A DNA stretch of 64,000 nt from Bacillota bacterium (GCA_023412215.1 JAEYNX010000006.1:1-64000); one strand, 5' to 3'. Counted from the stretch's first letter, positions 27,476 through 38,463 are shown. Made by a program: numbers and translations. The notes: a model not told the origin generated them from the sequence alone.

Positions 27476-27844
27476 TTACTTCTTCTTGTTGGCTATGGTC
27501 TTTGCGGGACCCTTGCGTGTACGTGCGTTGGTCTTGGTGCGCTGGCCTCTTACAGGCAGGCCCTTGCGGTGACGTACGCCGCGATAGCAGCCAATTTCGA
27601 TTAATCTCTTGATATTGAGTGCAACATTACGACGTAAGTCGCCCTCAACCTCAAGATTCTTGTCAATATAATCGCGAAGCTTGGAAACATCGTCCTCGGT
27701 TAAATCCTTAACTCTTACGTCAGGGTTTACACCTGTCGCGGCGATAATCTCCTTCGCTTTTGTCGGCCCGATACCATAAATATAGGTAAGGCCAACCTCG
27801 ACCCGCTTTTCTCTGGGCAGGTCAACACCGGATAAACGCGCCAT
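27476..27844 (-). CDS. rpsM: Ribosomal protein S13
   Basis: Small-subunit head protein that contacts the 50S subunit and P-site tRNA. 122 residues with [16 protein letters not shown] near 19-35 and the C-terminal [18 protein letters not shown]. Confidence 0.97.
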   Translation of the reverse strand: MARLSGVDLPREKRVEVGLTYIYGIGPTKAKEIIAATGVNPDVRVKDLTEDDVSKLRDYIDKNLEVEGDLRRNVALNIKRLIEIGCYRGVRHRKGLPVRGQRTKTNARTRKGPAKTIANKKK

Positions 27845-27878
27845 TTACTGTTGCACCTCCATTATATTGGTTTTACGT

Positions 27879-27992
27879 TTAGCCCTGACGCTGCTTATGC
27901 TTGGGGTTAACACATATCACCATAATGCGACCCTTGCGCTTGATGATCTTACATTTCTCGCAAATGGGCTTAACGGAAGGTCTTACTTTCAT
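27879..27992 (-). CDS. rpmJ: Ribosomal protein L36
   Basis: A 37-residue protein, [20 protein letters not shown]...HKQRQG, found by reading the gap between infA and rpsM. It has the zinc-binding CxxC..C..H set (C+ form). ATG at 27992 with GGAGG upstream. Confidence 0.96.
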   Translation of the reverse strand: MKVRPSVKPICEKCKIIKRKGRIMVICVNPKHKQRQG

Positions 27993-28082
27993 GTGAAATA
28001 CCTCCTTGCTTGCATACCACGCCCCATTTAAGCACGGTGTGCGCTTTGTTTATTCGACTTGTGAACCGCCGTTTTCGGCAAC

Positions 28083-28301
28083 TCATTTGGACCGCCATGT
28101 AATGCGTCCTCTCGAAAGGTCATACGGCGACATTTCGACCGTAACCTTGTCGCCCGGAAGGATGCGTATGAAGTTCATGCGCAGCTTTCCCGAGATATGG
28201 GCCAGTATTTTGTGACCGTTTTGAAGCTCGACCTGAAACATTGCGTTCGGCAGCGCCTCAAGTACCGTGCCCTCAACCTCAATTACGTCGTCTTTTGACA
28301 A
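28083..28301 (-). CDS. infA: Translation initiation factor IF-1
   Basis: 72-residue OB-fold factor that binds the 30S A site. It begins [21 protein letters not shown] and carries [22 protein letters not shown] and [10 protein letters not shown]. Located between the KOW-protein gene and rpmJ as in other Clostridia. Confidence 0.97.
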   Translation of the reverse strand: MSKDDVIEVEGTVLEALPNAMFQVELQNGHKILAHISGKLRMNFIRILPGDKVTVEMSPYDLSRGRITWRSK

Positions 28302-28313
28302 GCAAATACCTCC

Positions 28314-28574
28314 TTACCCGATGTTCTCCTCACGCCTGCCGTTATAGGCGGCAAGCACCTGTCTGAGCTGTCTGTTGGTAGAAATCTTCTCCGTATCCGC
28401 CCGCGCGGTTGTCGCGGCAAGATGCTTAAATTTCTTTTGCTTTGGCTTTTCTAGGGGGCGAACCTTGCCGTCCGCTATGGTGGCCTTTACACCGTCGGTG
28501 TCAAGCACCACATAAAAACGGTCCTGGTCGCGTCCCGCAACAGACTTTACAATCATTCCTTTTTCGATCAGCAC
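28314..28574 (-). CDS. KOW-domain RNA-binding protein (L14e-like)
   Basis: 86 residues, with an N-terminal KOW-type domain (MIVKSVAGRDQDRFYVVLDTD) and a basic tail (RPLEKPKQKKFKHLAAT). Small KOW proteins encoded between map and infA are common in Clostridia. They probably bind rRNA or act in ribosome assembly, but the role is not established. 12 nt from infA. Confidence 0.85.
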   Translation of the reverse strand: MLIEKGMIVKSVAGRDQDRFYVVLDTDGVKATIADGKVRPLEKPKQKKFKHLAATTARADTEKISTNRQLRQVLAAYNGRREENIG

Positions 28575-28590
28575 TTTGCATCCTCCTCGG

Positions 28591-29337
28591 TCAGGGCGTT
28601 GTGAGGATCACAGGGCCATCGTCGGTAATCGCGATGGTGTTCTCAAAGTGCGCCGACAGCCCTCCGCTGGCAGTTACCACCGTCCAGCCGTCGGAAAGAA
28701 CCCTTATTCCCGCTCCCTTTTCGTTGATCATGGGCTCAATCGCTATGGTCATGCCGGGGAGCAATCTGGTTCCTCTGCCCGCAGCGCCGTAGTTCGGCAC
28801 ATCCGGCGACTCGTGAAGGTGCGTCCCGATTCCGTGCCCAACATACTCACGCACCACCCCGTATCCGCGCGATTCGCAGTACTGCTGCACAGTACTGCCG
28901 ATATCACCGATTCTCGCGCCGGGTTTAGCAGCTTTAATCGCCTCATACAGGCTTTGCTTGGTTGCATCAAGCAGTTTTTGCGCCGATTCGCTTATCTTTC
29001 CTACCGGAAAGGTCGCCGCATTGTCACCATGAAAGCCGCCAATGCAGGCGCCGACATCAATACTTACAATGTCGCCTTCCTTCATGACACGGTCCGACGG
29101 GATACCGTGAATGACCTCGTTGTTCAAAGAGATGCAGGCGCTCGCGGGGAAGCCGCCGTACCCCAGAAAGCTGGGGGTTGCGCCGTTTGAAACGATGAAT
29201 CGGTGGATGATCCGATCCAGCTCCTTCGTCGTCATGCCGGGGACAATGCTCTCGCCGCCCAGCTTAAGCGCCTGTGCGGAGAGTCTGCCCGCAACCTGCA
29301 TCGCCTCAAGGTCCGCCTTGCTTTTTAAAACAATCAT
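28591..29337 (-). CDS. map: Methionine aminopeptidase, type I
   Basis: Removes the initiator methionine from new proteins. 248 residues from ATG 29337, two bases after the adk stop; the longer open frame is a shadow. Metal ligands are visible: D in SIDVGACIGGFHGDNA (both Asp), H in GHGIGTHLHESPDVPN, E in IEPMINEKG and a C-terminal Glu in AHFENTIAITDDG. Confidence 0.96.
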   Translation of the reverse strand: MIVLKSKADLEAMQVAGRLSAQALKLGGESIVPGMTTKELDRIIHRFIVSNGATPSFLGYGGFPASACISLNNEVIHGIPSDRVMKEGDIVSIDVGACIGGFHGDNAATFPVGKISESAQKLLDATKQSLYEAIKAAKPGARIGDIGSTVQQYCESRGYGVVREYVGHGIGTHLHESPDVPNYGAAGRGTRLLPGMTIAIEPMINEKGAGIRVLSDGWTVVTASGGLSAHFENTIAITDDGPVILTTP

Positions 29338-29339
29338 GG

Positions 29340-29972
29340 CTAAATACCCAGCGCCTTTAGGACAAGCGCCGTGGTATCGGCCACTTCCTCCTGTCCCTCC
29401 ACTGTGCAAAGCTTATGCTGCTTTGCATAGTATTCCTTGAGCGGCTCGGTCTGCTCATGATAAACGCGCAGGCGCTCGCGCACGGTCTCGGGCTGGTCGT
29501 CCTTGCGGATAACCAGAGTTCCCGCGCACTTGTCGCATACCCCTTCCTTCGCGGAGGGCTTATACTCCACGTGGTAGGAGGACCCGCACTTTTCGCATAC
29601 CCGTCTGCCGGAAAGGCGCTTTTCTATCTTTTCGTCGGCAACATCGATGTCTACCACCCTGTCTATCACCACACCCATGCGGTCAAGCGCTTCGGCCTGG
29701 GGTACGGTGCGGGGTACGCCGTCAAGGATAAAGCCGTTTTGACAGTCACTCTGTGCGAGGCGCTCTTTGATGATGGCAATCACGACATCGTCGGGCACCA
29801 GCGCGCCCGAGTCGATATACGATTTTGCTTTCATCCCGAGCTCCGTTTGGTTCTTGATGGCCTCGCGCATGATGTTGCCGGTGCTGATGGTGGGGATCGA
29901 AAGCTTTTCGCAGATAATCTCCGCCTGTGTGCCTTTACCGGCACCCGGCGCGCCAAGAAGTATCAGGTTCAT
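29340..29972 (-). CDS. adk: Adenylate kinase
   Basis: Interconverts ATP + AMP and 2 ADP. 210 residues from ATG 29972, with AGGAGGCGG upstream. P-loop GAPGAGKGTQA, NMP-binding region with ISTGNIMREA, DGVPRTVPQAEAL, and a LID domain with a four-cysteine zinc site (CEKCG...CDKC), typical of Gram-positive enzymes. Confidence 0.97.
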   Translation of the reverse strand: MNLILLGAPGAGKGTQAEIICEKLSIPTISTGNIMREAIKNQTELGMKAKSYIDSGALVPDDVVIAIIKERLAQSDCQNGFILDGVPRTVPQAEALDRMGVVIDRVVDIDVADEKIEKRLSGRRVCEKCGSSYHVEYKPSAKEGVCDKCAGTLVIRKDDQPETVRERLRVYHEQTEPLKEYYAKQHKLCTVEGQEEVADTTALVLKALGI

Positions 29973-30001
29973 GATATAACCGCCTCCTGTCTGCAAAATG
30001 C

Positions 30002-31297
30002 TTATTCAAGGAAACCTTTGTAGTGACGCATCATCATCTGCGACTCCAGCTGCTTCACGGTCTCAAGCGCAACGCCGCATACGATGATGAGCGATGTGCC
30101 GGTGAGCGAAACGCTCATGCCGGTGATAGCGCCGATGGCGATCGGCAAAGTAGCCACCACGCCAAGGAAGATGGCGCCGATGAAGGTGATGCGCGAAACA
30201 ACGCGCCCGATGAAATCGGAGGTAGGCTTGCCCGGACGGATGCCGGGGATGCCGCCGTTGTTTTTACGAAGATTATTGGCCATCTCGATGGGATTATACT
30301 GGATCGCCACGTAGAAGTAGTTAAACGCAATGATCAGTAAGAAGTACAGCACGCCGTAAATAAGCGAACGCGAGCTGAACGCCTCAAAGAACTTCTCCCA
30401 AAACGAGCCGGGTGCAGGGGTGACGAACAGGCGGATGGTTGTGGGCAGCGCCAAGAAGGAGCTTGCGAAGATGATGGGGAGTACGCCCGACATGTTCACC
30501 TTGATGGGAATATGGGTGCTCTGCCCGCCGTACATCTTGCGGCCCACCACGCGCTTTGCATACTGCACGGGGATGCGGCGCTCGGAGTTGTTCATGAACA
30601 CGATCATGACGATGGTGCCAAGCATTACGGCAATCATCAGCGGCACGTAGAAGTAGTACTGGAACATGCCGTTCTGCGCGTACTGCAGGTATACATAGAA
30701 CTTCTTAATCTCGTCAGGAAGCCTCGCTAAGATATTGGCAAAGATCAAAAACGAAATACCGTTTCCGATGCCGTTCTCGGTGATCTGGTCGCCCAGCCAC
30801 ATAGCAAGCATGGCGCCTGCCGTAAATACGAAGATGAGCGCTACCGTCGTAAGTACACCGGAAAAACCGGTGGTGTAAAGCAGGGCGTTCTGCTGGTTCC
30901 TCAGTACGAGGTAATAGCCGAAGGCCTGAACCAGCGCAAGGCCAACCGTCGCGTAACGGGTGATCTTGTTGATCTGCTTGCGGCCTTCTTCGCCCTCTTT
31001 GGCAAGCCTTTCAAGGGCGGGGATGGCAATGGTCAACAGCTGCATGATGATCTGTGCGTTGATGTAAGGGATTACACCCAGCGCAAGGATGGTGGCGTCG
31101 CCGAAGGCGCCGCCGCTGATGGCATCTAAGAAGCCGAACACCGAGCCCTCGCCCACCATGTTGGCAAGCGCGGAAGGATCAATAAACGGCCCCGGGATGG
31201 CGCATCCTAACCGATAAAGAACTAAAATGAAAAGTGTGAATAGGATCTTTCTTCTTAAATCATCGATTTTCCACGCATTCTTTAAGGTTTCAAACAT
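30002..31297 (-). CDS. secY: Protein translocase subunit SecY
   Basis: Channel subunit of the Sec translocon. 431 residues with ten predicted membrane segments, starting LKNAWKIDDLRRKILFTLFIL, with the plug region (DAISGGAFGDATILALGVIPYINAQIIMQLL) and the cytoplasmic C5 loop around YNPIEMANNLRKNNGGIPGIRPG. One base separates it from rplO. Confidence 0.97.
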   Translation of the reverse strand: MFETLKNAWKIDDLRRKILFTLFILVLYRLGCAIPGPFIDPSALANMVGEGSVFGFLDAISGGAFGDATILALGVIPYINAQIIMQLLTIAIPALERLAKEGEEGRKQINKITRYATVGLALVQAFGYYLVLRNQQNALLYTTGFSGVLTTVALIFVFTAGAMLAMWLGDQITENGIGNGISFLIFANILARLPDEIKKFYVYLQYAQNGMFQYYFYVPLMIAVMLGTIVMIVFMNNSERRIPVQYAKRVVGRKMYGGQSTHIPIKVNMSGVLPIIFASSFLALPTTIRLFVTPAPGSFWEKFFEAFSSRSLIYGVLYFLLIIAFNYFYVAIQYNPIEMANNLRKNNGGIPGIRPGKPTSDFIGRVVSRITFIGAIFLGVVATLPIAIGAITGMSVSLTGTSLIIVCGVALETVKQLESQMMMRHYKGFLE

Positions 31298-31298
31298 C

Positions 31299-31739
31299 CT
31301 AAATCACCTCGGCCTTCCCGCCTGCCTTCTCTATTTTCTCTTTTGCGGAACCAGAGAAAGCAGCAGCCTTAACGGTAAGCTTTTTGGATACTTCTCCGTT
31401 GCCAAGGATTTTAACACCGTCCAGTGTCTTCTTTAAAAGTCCTGCTTCCTTCAGTGCCTGTGCGTCTACTACCGCGCCGTCCTCAAACTTGTCAAGGTCG
31501 GAAACATTAATGGTCGCATACGTTGTGGCAAAGATATTCACAAAACCTCTTTTGGGCAGACGTCTTGAAAGGGGCATCTGGCCGCCTTCAAAACCCGGTC
31601 TTACGCCGCCGCCCGAACGGGCATTCTGGCCCTTATGGCCTTTACCCGAAGTTTTGCCGTTGCCCGAACCGGTGCCTCTGCCCTTACGAAAGGCTTCCTT
31701 CGTAGAGCCGGGAGCCGGTGAAAGCTCGTGTAGTTTCAT
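31299..31739 (-). CDS. rplO: Ribosomal protein L15
   Basis: 146 residues. The N-terminal glycine-rich rRNA-binding region ([13 protein letters not shown]...[26 protein letters not shown]) and the beta domain of L15 are intact. Confidence 0.97.
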   Translation of the reverse strand: MKLHELSPAPGSTKEAFRKGRGTGSGNGKTSGKGHKGQNARSGGGVRPGFEGGQMPLSRRLPKRGFVNIFATTYATINVSDLDKFEDGAVVDAQALKEAGLLKKTLDGVKILGNGEVSKKLTVKAAAFSGSAKEKIEKAGGKAEVI

Positions 31740-31758
31740 TGTACTCGCACCTCCTTGC

Positions 31759-31938
31759 TTACGCTTCGGTTACCTCGACGAGGTGGGATATTTTTGTGAC
31801 TTTACCTTTGGTAGGCTCATTATCGGGCTGCTCGGTCACGTCTCCGATTTTACGAAGGCCGAGCGAATGAGCTGTGGCAATCTGGTCGTCTTTTCTGCCA
31901 ACAAGGCTTTTCACAAGCTTTATTTTAAGACTTGCCAT
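31759..31938 (-). CDS. rpmD: Ribosomal protein L30
   Basis: A 59-residue protein, [20 protein letters not shown]...VEVTEA, read in the gap between rpsE and rplO. ATG at 31938 follows GGGAGGAAAGAG. It matches L30 in length and the GRK..Q..TA..LGLRKIG motif. Confidence 0.96.
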   Translation of the reverse strand: MASLKIKLVKSLVGRKDDQIATAHSLGLRKIGDVTEQPDNEPTKGKVTKISHLVEVTEA

Positions 31939-31954
31939 AAAACTCTTTCCTCCC

Positions 31955-32455
31955 TTAGCCTAATACTTCTTTAGCTGCTTTGCCGCGGATAGCGGCGATC
32001 TCGTCTACATTGCGCAGCGATGCCAGGCCGTTGATGGTGGCGCTTACTACGTTGCAGGGGTTGTTCGAGCGCAGCGATTTGGTTCTGATGTCTTTAATGC
32101 CTACGGTTTCAACCACGGCGCGCACCGGGCCGCCGGCGATAACACCGGTACCGGGGGCAGCGGGCTTCATCAGCACGCGGCCTGCGCCAAACTCACCAAC
32201 TACCTCGTGCGGTATGCTGGTGCCTTTGAGCGAAACCTTAATCAGGTTCTTCTTTGCGTCCTCAATTCCCTTGCGGATTGCATCGGGCACCTCGGAGGCT
32301 TTGCCAAGCCCGAAGCCTACAATGCCGTTGCCGTCGCCGACAACCACTAAGGCTGCGAACTTGAAGATACGGCCGCCCTTTACCGTCTTGGATACACGGT
32401 TGATGGAAACGACCTTCTCCTTCAGATCAAGCGTTGAAGCGTCTATTCTAGCCAA
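31955..32455 (-). CDS. rpsE: Ribosomal protein S5
   Basis: 166 residues, with the N-terminal dsRNA-binding-type domain ([28 protein letters not shown]) and a C-terminal domain ([25 protein letters not shown]). Involved in decoding accuracy. Confidence 0.97.
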   Translation of the reverse strand: MARIDASTLDLKEKVVSINRVSKTVKGGRIFKFAALVVVGDGNGIVGFGLGKASEVPDAIRKGIEDAKKNLIKVSLKGTSIPHEVVGEFGAGRVLMKPAAPGTGVIAGGPVRAVVETVGIKDIRTKSLRSNNPCNVVSATINGLASLRNVDEIAAIRGKAAKEVLG

Positions 32456-32473
32456 AAGTATACCTCCTATCCT

Positions 32474-32833
32474 TTAGAACTTGAGGCCGCCTTCGCGGGC
32501 TCCTTCAGCCAGCTCTTTCACACGGCCGTGATAAATGTATCCGCTTCTGTCGAATACAACGGTTTCAATGCCCTTGCCGGTTGCTCTTTTTGCGAGCAGC
32601 TCGCCGATTTTCTTGGCTGCATCCTTGTTGTCGCCTGCGCCTTCAAACTCTTTGTCGAGGGTGGAAGCCGCGGCTAAGGTTGCGCCTGTAATGTCATCGA
32701 TCAGCTGGGCATAGATGTGCTTAGAAGAGCGGAATACACTCAGGCGCGGGCGCTGTGCTGTGCCGCTGATTTTGGCACGAACCCTGCGGTGCCTTTTAAG
32801 CCTGGACTTATTGGAATCTGGCTTAGATACCAT
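32474..32833 (-). CDS. rplR: Ribosomal protein L18
   Basis: 119 residues; binds 5S rRNA. Core motifs [20 protein letters not shown] and [24 protein letters not shown] are at the expected positions. Confidence 0.97.
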   Translation of the reverse strand: MVSKPDSNKSRLKRHRRVRAKISGTAQRPRLSVFRSSKHIYAQLIDDITGATLAAASTLDKEFEGAGDNKDAAKKIGELLAKRATGKGIETVVFDRSGYIYHGRVKELAEGAREGGLKF

Positions 32834-32851
32834 TGCTATTCACTCCTTTAA

Positions 32852-33400
32852 TTACTTCTTGCCGCCCTTGCCGGCCTTGCCTTCTTTGCGGATGATGACT
32901 TCGTTCACGTACTTGATGCCCTTGCCCTTGTAAGGTTCCGGCGGACGCTTTTCACGAATCTCGGCGGCATACTGGCCAACGGCCTGCTTGTCGGCGCCGT
33001 TCACAACAACCTTGTTGGGGGCGGGAACATCCACCGTGATGCCGTTAATCTCGGGAACAATCACCTGATGCGAGTAGCCGAGGGTGAGCACAAGGTTTTT
33101 GCCCTGCTTCGCCGCACGGTAACCTACACCGTTAATCTCCAGCTCCTTGGAGAAGCCTTCGCTTGTACCCTTTACCATGTTGGCAACCAGCGTTCTGGTT
33201 AAACCGTGTAAAGATTTGTGTTCTTTGCTTTCGCTTGCGCGGCTTACGTGAATCTTGCCCTCTGCCACCTCAAAAGAAATAGCGGAGTTGAAGGTGTTTT
33301 CGAGTGTTCCCTTCGGGCCCTTCACGGTAACCGTGCTGCCTGCAACCTTTACGTCAACTCCCTGAGGAATGACGATTTCTTTTCTTCCTATACGAGACAT
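32852..33400 (-). CDS. rplF: Ribosomal protein L6
   Basis: 182 residues, two L6-type repeats. N-terminal [19 protein letters not shown]-terminal motif [13 protein letters not shown]. Sits near the factor-binding site of the 50S subunit. Confidence 0.97.
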   Translation of the reverse strand: MSRIGRKEIVIPQGVDVKVAGSTVTVKGPKGTLENTFNSAISFEVAEGKIHVSRASESKEHKSLHGLTRTLVANMVKGTSEGFSKELEINGVGYRAAKQGKNLVLTLGYSHQVIVPEINGITVDVPAPNKVVVNGADKQAVGQYAAEIREKRPPEPYKGKGIKYVNEVIIRKEGKAGKGGKK

Positions 33401-33415
33401 TCGCGGTACACCTCC

Positions 33416-33814
33416 TTACCAAATATACGCAAGGACTTCTCCGCCTACCTTCTCAGTGCGCGCCTTCTTATCGGTCATAACGCCTTTGGATGTAGACATA
33501 ATTGCGATGCCAAGGCCCTTTAAAACCTTCGGCATGTCCTCGCAGCTGGTGTATATGCGCAGGCCGGGTTTAGAAACCCTGCGTAGCCCAGTGATAACTT
33601 TAGACTTGTTTTCGCCGTACTTCAGTACAACGCGGATAATGCCTTGCTTGCCATCGTCGGTAACCTGATAGCTCTTGATGTATCCCTCTTCCAGAAGAAT
33701 CTGGGCGATCGACTTCTTCATGTTCGATGCGGGGATATCCACCGTGTCATGCTTTGCCGTGCACGCGTTTCTGATGCGCGTGAGCATATCGGCGATAGGA
33801 TCGGTGATTTGCAT
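33416..33814 (-). CDS. rpsH: Ribosomal protein S8
   Basis: 132 residues from ATG 33814 (AAAGGAGG upstream). The longer open frame runs into rpsN and is not used. [15 protein letters not shown] at the start and [12 protein letters not shown].. near the end are diagnostic. Confidence 0.97.
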   Translation of the reverse strand: MQITDPIADMLTRIRNACTAKHDTVDIPASNMKKSIAQILLEEGYIKSYQVTDDGKQGIIRVVLKYGENKSKVITGLRRVSKPGLRIYTSCEDMPKVLKGLGIAIMSTSKGVMTDKKARTEKVGGEVLAYIW

Positions 33815-33839
33815 GCCTTCAACCTCCTTTGCTTGGTGC

Positions 33840-34025
33840 TTACCAGCTAGCCTTTTTAACGCCCGGAATCTCGCCCTTGTGTGCAAGCTCCCTGAAGCAA
33901 ATGCGGCAAATACCGAACTTGCGAAGGTAAGCATGCGGTCTGCCGCAGATCTTGCACCTGTTGTAAGCTCTCGACGAGAACTTAGGTGTTCTCTGCTGCT
34001 TGACTTTCATTGACGTCTTAGCCAT
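33840..34025 (-). CDS. rpsN: Ribosomal protein S14, zinc type
   Basis: 61 residues with a zinc-binding [20 protein letters not shown], the short S14 type Z typical of Firmicutes. Between rplE and rpsH. Confidence 0.97.
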   Translation of the reverse strand: MAKTSMKVKQQRTPKFSSRAYNRCKICGRPHAYLRKFGICRICFRELAHKGEIPGVKKASW

Positions 34026-34040
34026 TGAAAATACCCCTCC

Positions 34041-34580
34041 TTACTTCGCAAACGGGGCGCCCATCAGTGCTAACAGCTCACGGGCTTCCTCGTCGGTCTT
34101 TGCGGTAGTGACAAAACTGATGTCCATACCTCTGACCTTGTCGATCTTATCGTACTCAATCTCAGGGAAAATAAGCTGTTCCTTGAGGCCTACGGAGTAG
34201 TTTCCACGGCCGTCAAAGGAGTTTACGCTGATGCCTCTGAAGTCTCTAACACGGGGAAGCGCCACATTGAAAAACCGGTCTACGAACTCGTACATTCTGT
34301 CGGCTCTAAGGGTAACCTTGGCGCCGATATTCATGCCTTCACGAAGCTTGAAGTTGGCGACAGATTTCTTGGCCTTACATACGATCGCCTTCTGGCCGGT
34401 GATCTTGCCTAAGTCCGATACGATTGCATCGATCATTTTTGCGTTGTCACGGGCTTCGCCGCAACCAACATTGATAACGACCTTTTCAAGCTTAGGGATC
34501 TGCATGACGCTTTTGTAGCCGAACTTCTTCATTAAAGCCGGTGCTACTTCTTTTGCGTAGTATTCGTTAAGCCTTGCCAT
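34041..34580 (-). CDS. rplE: Ribosomal protein L5
   Basis: 179 residues; 5S rRNA-binding. Contains [21 protein letters not shown] and [18 protein letters not shown], both conserved in L5. Confidence 0.97.
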   Translation of the reverse strand: MARLNEYYAKEVAPALMKKFGYKSVMQIPKLEKVVINVGCGEARDNAKMIDAIVSDLGKITGQKAIVCKAKKSVANFKLREGMNIGAKVTLRADRMYEFVDRFFNVALPRVRDFRGISVNSFDGRGNYSVGLKEQLIFPEIEYDKIDKVRGMDISFVTTAKTDEEARELLALMGAPFAK

Positions 34581-34596
34581 GATTCTTCCTCCTTAC

Positions 34597-34920
34597 TTAA
34601 AAAGTTTCGCCGCAGCTTTTGTTTTTGCAAAGACGGGCTTTGGTGCCGTCCTCAAAGATTTTGTGAGCAAGTCTGGTGGGTTTGCCGCACTTGGGGCAAA
34701 CCAGCATTACCTTGCTGGCGTACAGCGGAGACTCTACCTTTACAATGCCGCCCGCCTGGCCCATCTGGCGAGGTTTTAAATGTTTGGTGGCAATGTTGTG
34801 CCCCTCAACAATAACCTTGCCCTCTTTCGGGCTTACTTCAAGCACTTTACCCTTCTGGCCGCGGTCTTTGCCTGAAATAATCATGACTGTATCACCTTTT
34901 TTAACGTGAAGCTGATTCAT
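34597..34920 (-). CDS. rplX: Ribosomal protein L24
   Basis: 107 residues from ATG 34920, with GGGAGGTGCTCTGAGA upstream. KOW motif ([17 protein letters not shown]) at the N-terminus and a C-terminal zinc-binding CPKCGKP...[10 protein letters not shown] (C+ form). A key protein in early 50S assembly. Confidence 0.97.
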   Translation of the reverse strand: MNQLHVKKGDTVMIISGKDRGQKGKVLEVSPKEGKVIVEGHNIATKHLKPRQMGQAGGIVKVESPLYASKVMLVCPKCGKPTRLAHKIFEDGTKARLCKNKSCGETF

Positions 34921-34937
34921 TCTCAGAGCACCTCCCA

Positions 34938-35306
34938 TTACAGCACTTCGGGGGCAAGGCTTAATATCTTCAGGTATTCTCTCTCGCGAAGCTCACGAGC
35001 CACCGGCCCAAAGATACGTGTCCCCCTCGGGGTTTTATCTTCTTTAATTATAACAGCGGCGTTTTCGTCAAAACGGATATAGCTGCCATCGTTGCGTCTT
35101 ACGCCCTTTGCCGAGCGAACAATAACCGCTTTTACTACATCGCCTTTTTTTACGAGTCCGCCGGGAGCAGCTTTTTTAACCGAAGCCACTACAACGTCGC
35201 CGATATTGGCATATCTCCTGCGGGAGCCGCCCAACACACGGATGCACATGAGCTCCTTGGCACCGGTGTTGTCGGCCACCTTGAGATAGGTCTGCATCTG
35301 TATCAC
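34938..35306 (-). CDS. rplN: Ribosomal protein L14
   Basis: 122 residues, full length, starting [22 protein letters not shown] and ending [10 protein letters not shown]. Part of the intersubunit bridge region. Confidence 0.97.
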   Translation of the reverse strand: MIQMQTYLKVADNTGAKELMCIRVLGGSRRRYANIGDVVVASVKKAAPGGLVKKGDVVKAVIVRSAKGVRRNDGSYIRFDENAAVIIKEDKTPRGTRIFGPVARELREREYLKILSLAPEVL

Positions 35307-35357
35307 AGTGCGTTCCTCCTTCCAACTAAGAACTGAAATTCAATATAGTCGGTCTCT

Positions 35358-35615
35358 TTATTTGGCCTTCTCGATAATCTCGACAAGCCTCCACCTTTTA
35401 TCCTTAGAAAGGGGGCGAGTCTCCATTATCTCCACCCTGTCGCCGATGCCGCAAGCATTCTGCTCGTCATGGGCCTTCAGCTTCACAGTGCGCTTAATAA
35501 TCTTCTTGTAAAGGGGGTGTCTTACATTGTCCTCAATGGCAACGACGATGGTTTTATCCATCTTGTTGCTCACAACCTTGCCTACCCTTGTCTTTCTGAG
35601 GTTTCTTTCGCTCAC
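35358..35615 (-). CDS. rpsQ: Ribosomal protein S17
   Basis: 85-residue OB-fold protein with [19 protein letters not shown] and [20 protein letters not shown]. Confidence 0.97.
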   Translation of the reverse strand: MSERNLRKTRVGKVVSNKMDKTIVVAIEDNVRHPLYKKIIKRTVKLKAHDEQNACGIGDRVEIMETRPLSKDKRWRLVEIIEKAK

Positions 35616-35634
35616 AGCTTAATCCTCCCTTCCA

Positions 35635-35835
35635 TTACTGCACACCATTCTGGGCGCTCTGCTTGATAATGGTTTTAATGCGGGCAATATCACGTTTTAC
35701 TGCTTTAATGCGCTGCGGATTATCAAGCTGGTTGATGGCGTGCTGAAAGCGAAGGTTGAAAAGCTCGGCCTTAAGGTCTATTAACTTTGCGCCGAGTTCG
35801 TTTGCAGAGAGTTTGCGAATCTCAACAGCCTTCAT
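35635..35835 (-). CDS. rpmC: Ribosomal protein L29
   Basis: 66 residues, two-helix protein at the tunnel exit: [20 protein letters not shown] and [20 protein letters not shown]. Its start overlaps the rplP stop as ATGA. Confidence 0.97.
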   Translation of the reverse strand: MKAVEIRKLSANELGAKLIDLKAELFNLRFQHAINQLDNPQRIKAVKRDIARIKTIIKQSAQNGVQ

Positions 35836-36260
35836 GATTGCTCACCACCCATTCCTTCCTTGGTAACAAACTTGCATTTGATAGGCAGCTTGTGGCTGGC
35901 AAGACGCATTGCTTCTCTGGCAATCTCTTCCGACACACCGCCGATTTCAAACATTACCCTGCCGGGTTTTACAACGGCAACCCAATACTCGGGGCTGCCC
36001 TTACCGGAACCCATTCGGGTTTCAGCCGGCTTTTCGGTAACCGGCTTGTGCGGGAAAATCTTAATCCAAACCTGGCCGCCGCGCTTGATGTAACGGGTCA
36101 TTGCGATACGGGCAGCCTCAATCTGGTTGGAAGTAATCCACGCCGGCTCTAAAGCCTGTAAACCAAATTCGCCGTTTGATACAGTGTTGCCGCGCAGGGC
36201 CTTACCGGTAAGGCGGCCTCTGTGCACACGACGATATTTTACACGTTTCGGTAGAAGCAT
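35832..36260 (-). CDS. rplP: Ribosomal protein L16
   Basis: 142 residues with [20 protein letters not shown] at the start and [23 protein letters not shown] in the middle. Its ATG overlaps the rpsC stop as TAATG. Confidence 0.97.
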   Translation of the reverse strand: MLLPKRVKYRRVHRGRLTGKALRGNTVSNGEFGLQALEPAWITSNQIEAARIAMTRYIKRGGQVWIKIFPHKPVTEKPAETRMGSGKGSPEYWVAVVKPGRVMFEIGGVSEEIAREAMRLASHKLPIKCKFVTKEGMGGEQS

Positions 36261-36943
36261 TACTTGCTACCTCCTTCCCTCCGGGGCCTCTTTACATCAT
36301 TCAGTACCTCGCCCCTGTATATCCAAACCTTCACGCCGATGCGGCCGTAGGTGGTGTGCGCCTCGGCAAAACCGTAGTCGATATCGGCACGGATGGTCTG
36401 CAGAGGGATGGTGCCCTCGTGGTAGTGCTCGCTGCGCGCGATCTCCGCGCCGCCCAAACGGCCGGACACGGCGGTTTTAATACCCTTCGCGCCTCTCTTC
36501 ATGGCATTGCCGATCGCCTGCTTTAATGCGCGGCGGAAAGACACGCGGCGTTCAAGCTGAGCGGCGATGTTCTCGGCCACCAGCTGTGCGTTTAAATCGG
36601 GTTGTCTTACCTCCACGATGTTAAGCGCTACCGATTGCTTTTCCTTCTTGCCCTTGTTGATAAGGTTCTCGCAGTCTACGCGAAGCTTTTCAATGCCTGC
36701 TCCGCCCTTGCCGATTACCATACCGGGCTTTGCGCAGTGGATGTTGATTCTCACTTTATTGGCGTTGCGCTCGATTTCAATGCGGGGCACGCCAGCTAAA
36801 AACAGGTTCTGTTTTAAGAACTTGCGCAGCTTGTAATCCTCAACGAGGATATCGCCGAAAGCGTTGTCCTTAGCAAACCAGCGGGAATCCCAATCCTTAA
36901 TTACACCGACCCTGAGGCCGTGTGGATGAACCTTCTGGCCCAT
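36260..36943 (-). CDS. rpsC: Ribosomal protein S3
   Basis: 227 residues. [21 protein letters not shown] at the N-terminus, the KH domain around [19 protein letters not shown], and a C-terminal domain with [16 protein letters not shown]. Confidence 0.97.
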   Translation of the reverse strand: MGQKVHPHGLRVGVIKDWDSRWFAKDNAFGDILVEDYKLRKFLKQNLFLAGVPRIEIERNANKVRINIHCAKPGMVIGKGGAGIEKLRVDCENLINKGKKEKQSVALNIVEVRQPDLNAQLVAENIAAQLERRVSFRRALKQAIGNAMKRGAKGIKTAVSGRLGGAEIARSEHYHEGTIPLQTIRADIDYGFAEAHTTYGRIGVKVWIYRGEVLNDVKRPRREGGSK

Positions 36944-36963
36944 AGTTTACCTCCTCTTTCAGC

Positions 36964-37299
36964 TTATTCCTTTTCCTTCACAGCGATTGTAACGTGTGAT
37001 GTTCTTTTGAGTATGCGAAATGCTCTGCCCTGTGCCCGGGGACTGATCCTCTTCAGGGTAGGACCGGGACAAACGAAGCACTCCGATACGTAAAGGTTGT
37101 TTTTATCCATGCCGAAGTTGTTCTCCGCATTGGCAATCGCCGATCCTAAGAGCTTCTCCACCTGCTCGCAGGCAGCTCTGGGGGTGTTCTTTAAAATCGC
37201 CATCGCGATGTCAGCGGGCTGGTTACGAATCATATCCAGCACGATCTGAAACTTGCGGGGGGATACTCGGGCATATCTCAGATAAGCCTTTGCTTCCAT
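36964..37299 (-). CDS. rplV: Ribosomal protein L22
   Basis: 111 residues. AYLRYARVSPRKFQIVLDMI at the start and PTLKRISPRAQGRAFRILKRTSH, the tunnel-lining hairpin, near the end. Confidence 0.97.
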   Translation of the reverse strand: MEAKAYLRYARVSPRKFQIVLDMIRNQPADIAMAILKNTPRAACEQVEKLLGSAIANAENNFGMDKNNLYVSECFVCPGPTLKRISPRAQGRAFRILKRTSHVTIAVKEKE

Positions 37300-37321
37300 T
37301 TGTAATCCTCCTTCCCCTCAA

Positions 37322-37603
37322 TTACTTCTTGGCCGATGTGGTTTTTGAACCCGCATGGCCTTTAAAGGTTCTTGTGGGGGCAAACTCACCAAGCTTGTGA
37401 CCAACCATGTCTTCGGTAACATATACGGGCACGTGCTTTCTGCCGTCGTGCACCGCTAGTGTATGCCCTACGAATTCCGGGAAGATTGTGGAGGCCCGGC
37501 TCCAGGTTTTCAAAACCTTTTTCTCTCCGGCATCGTTCATAGCAACTATGCGCTTTAACAGCACCGGCTGAACATAAGGCCCTTTCTTTATGCTTCTACC
37601 CAT
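37322..37603 (-). CDS. rpsS: Ribosomal protein S19
   Basis: 93 residues. [38 protein letters not shown] and [13 protein letters not shown] identify S19. Confidence 0.97.
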   Translation of the reverse strand: MGRSIKKGPYVQPVLLKRIVAMNDAGEKKVLKTWSRASTIFPEFVGHTLAVHDGRKHVPVYVTEDMVGHKLGEFAPTRTFKGHAGSKTTSAKK

Positions 37604-37629
37604 TATTCATCTGCCTCCTTTCGCAGTAC

Positions 37630-38463
37630 CTATTTGGCATTTCTGCGCTTCACGATAAACTTATCGGAGCTGTTGTGCTTCGCGCGGGTCTTGTAACCGA
37701 GCGCGGGCTTGCCCCACGGGGTAACAGGGCCGGAACGGCCGATAGGCGACTTGCCCTCACCACCGCCGTGCGGATGGTCGTTCGGGTTCATTACAGAACC
37801 GCGTACGGTGGGACGCCAGCCCATGTGGCGCTTGCGGCCCGCTTTGCCGAGGTTTACGTTCTCGTGGTCGATGTTGCCCACCTGGCCGATGGTCGCCATG
37901 CAGTCCACAGGAACCCTGCGAAGCTCGCCCGAGGGCAGACGAATCATTGCGTAGCTGCCTTCCTTCGCCATCAGCTGAGCCATGTTGCCGGCGGCACGCG
38001 CAAGCTGCCCGCCCTTGCCCGCATAGAGCTCAACGTTGTGGATGAAGGTACCTACCGGGATATTTACTAAGGGAAGCGCGTTGCCGGGGATGATATCGGC
38101 GGCAGGGCCGCTCATTACGGTGTCGCCAACCTTTAAGCCGTTGGGCGCTAAGATGTAGCGCTTCTCGCCGTCTTCATACTGTAAAAGGGCGATGTGTGCG
38201 GAACGGTTGGGGTCGTACTCCAGTGTGAGCACCTGAGCCGGCATGTTGAACTTATCACGCTTAAAGTCGATGATGCGGTACTTTCTGCGAGCGCCGCCGC
38301 CGCGGTGACGTACCGTGATGCGGCCGTAGCTGTTTCTGCCGGAATTCTTTTTAATGGTGGTAACAAGGCTCTTTTCCGGCTCCACCTTCGACAGGCCGGA
38401 GTAATCGATGACGGTCATCTTACGTCTGCCGGCGGTTGTCGGTTTGTAGCTTTTTATAGCCAT
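37630..38463 (-). CDS. rplB: Ribosomal protein L2
   Basis: 277 residues from ATG 38463, starting [20 protein letters not shown]; the upstream open frame is repeat DNA. The peptidyl-transferase-region motif [21 protein letters not shown] is present. It is separated from rplW by an unusual 253-nt gap. Confidence 0.97.
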   Translation of the reverse strand: MAIKSYKPTTAGRRKMTVIDYSGLSKVEPEKSLVTTIKKNSGRNSYGRITVRHRGGGARRKYRIIDFKRDKFNMPAQVLTLEYDPNRSAHIALLQYEDGEKRYILAPNGLKVGDTVMSGPAADIIPGNALPLVNIPVGTFIHNVELYAGKGGQLARAAGNMAQLMAKEGSYAMIRLPSGELRRVPVDCMATIGQVGNIDHENVNLGKAGRKRHMGWRPTVRGSVMNPNDHPHGGGEGKSPIGRSGPVTPWGKPALGYKTRAKHNSSDKFIVKRRNAK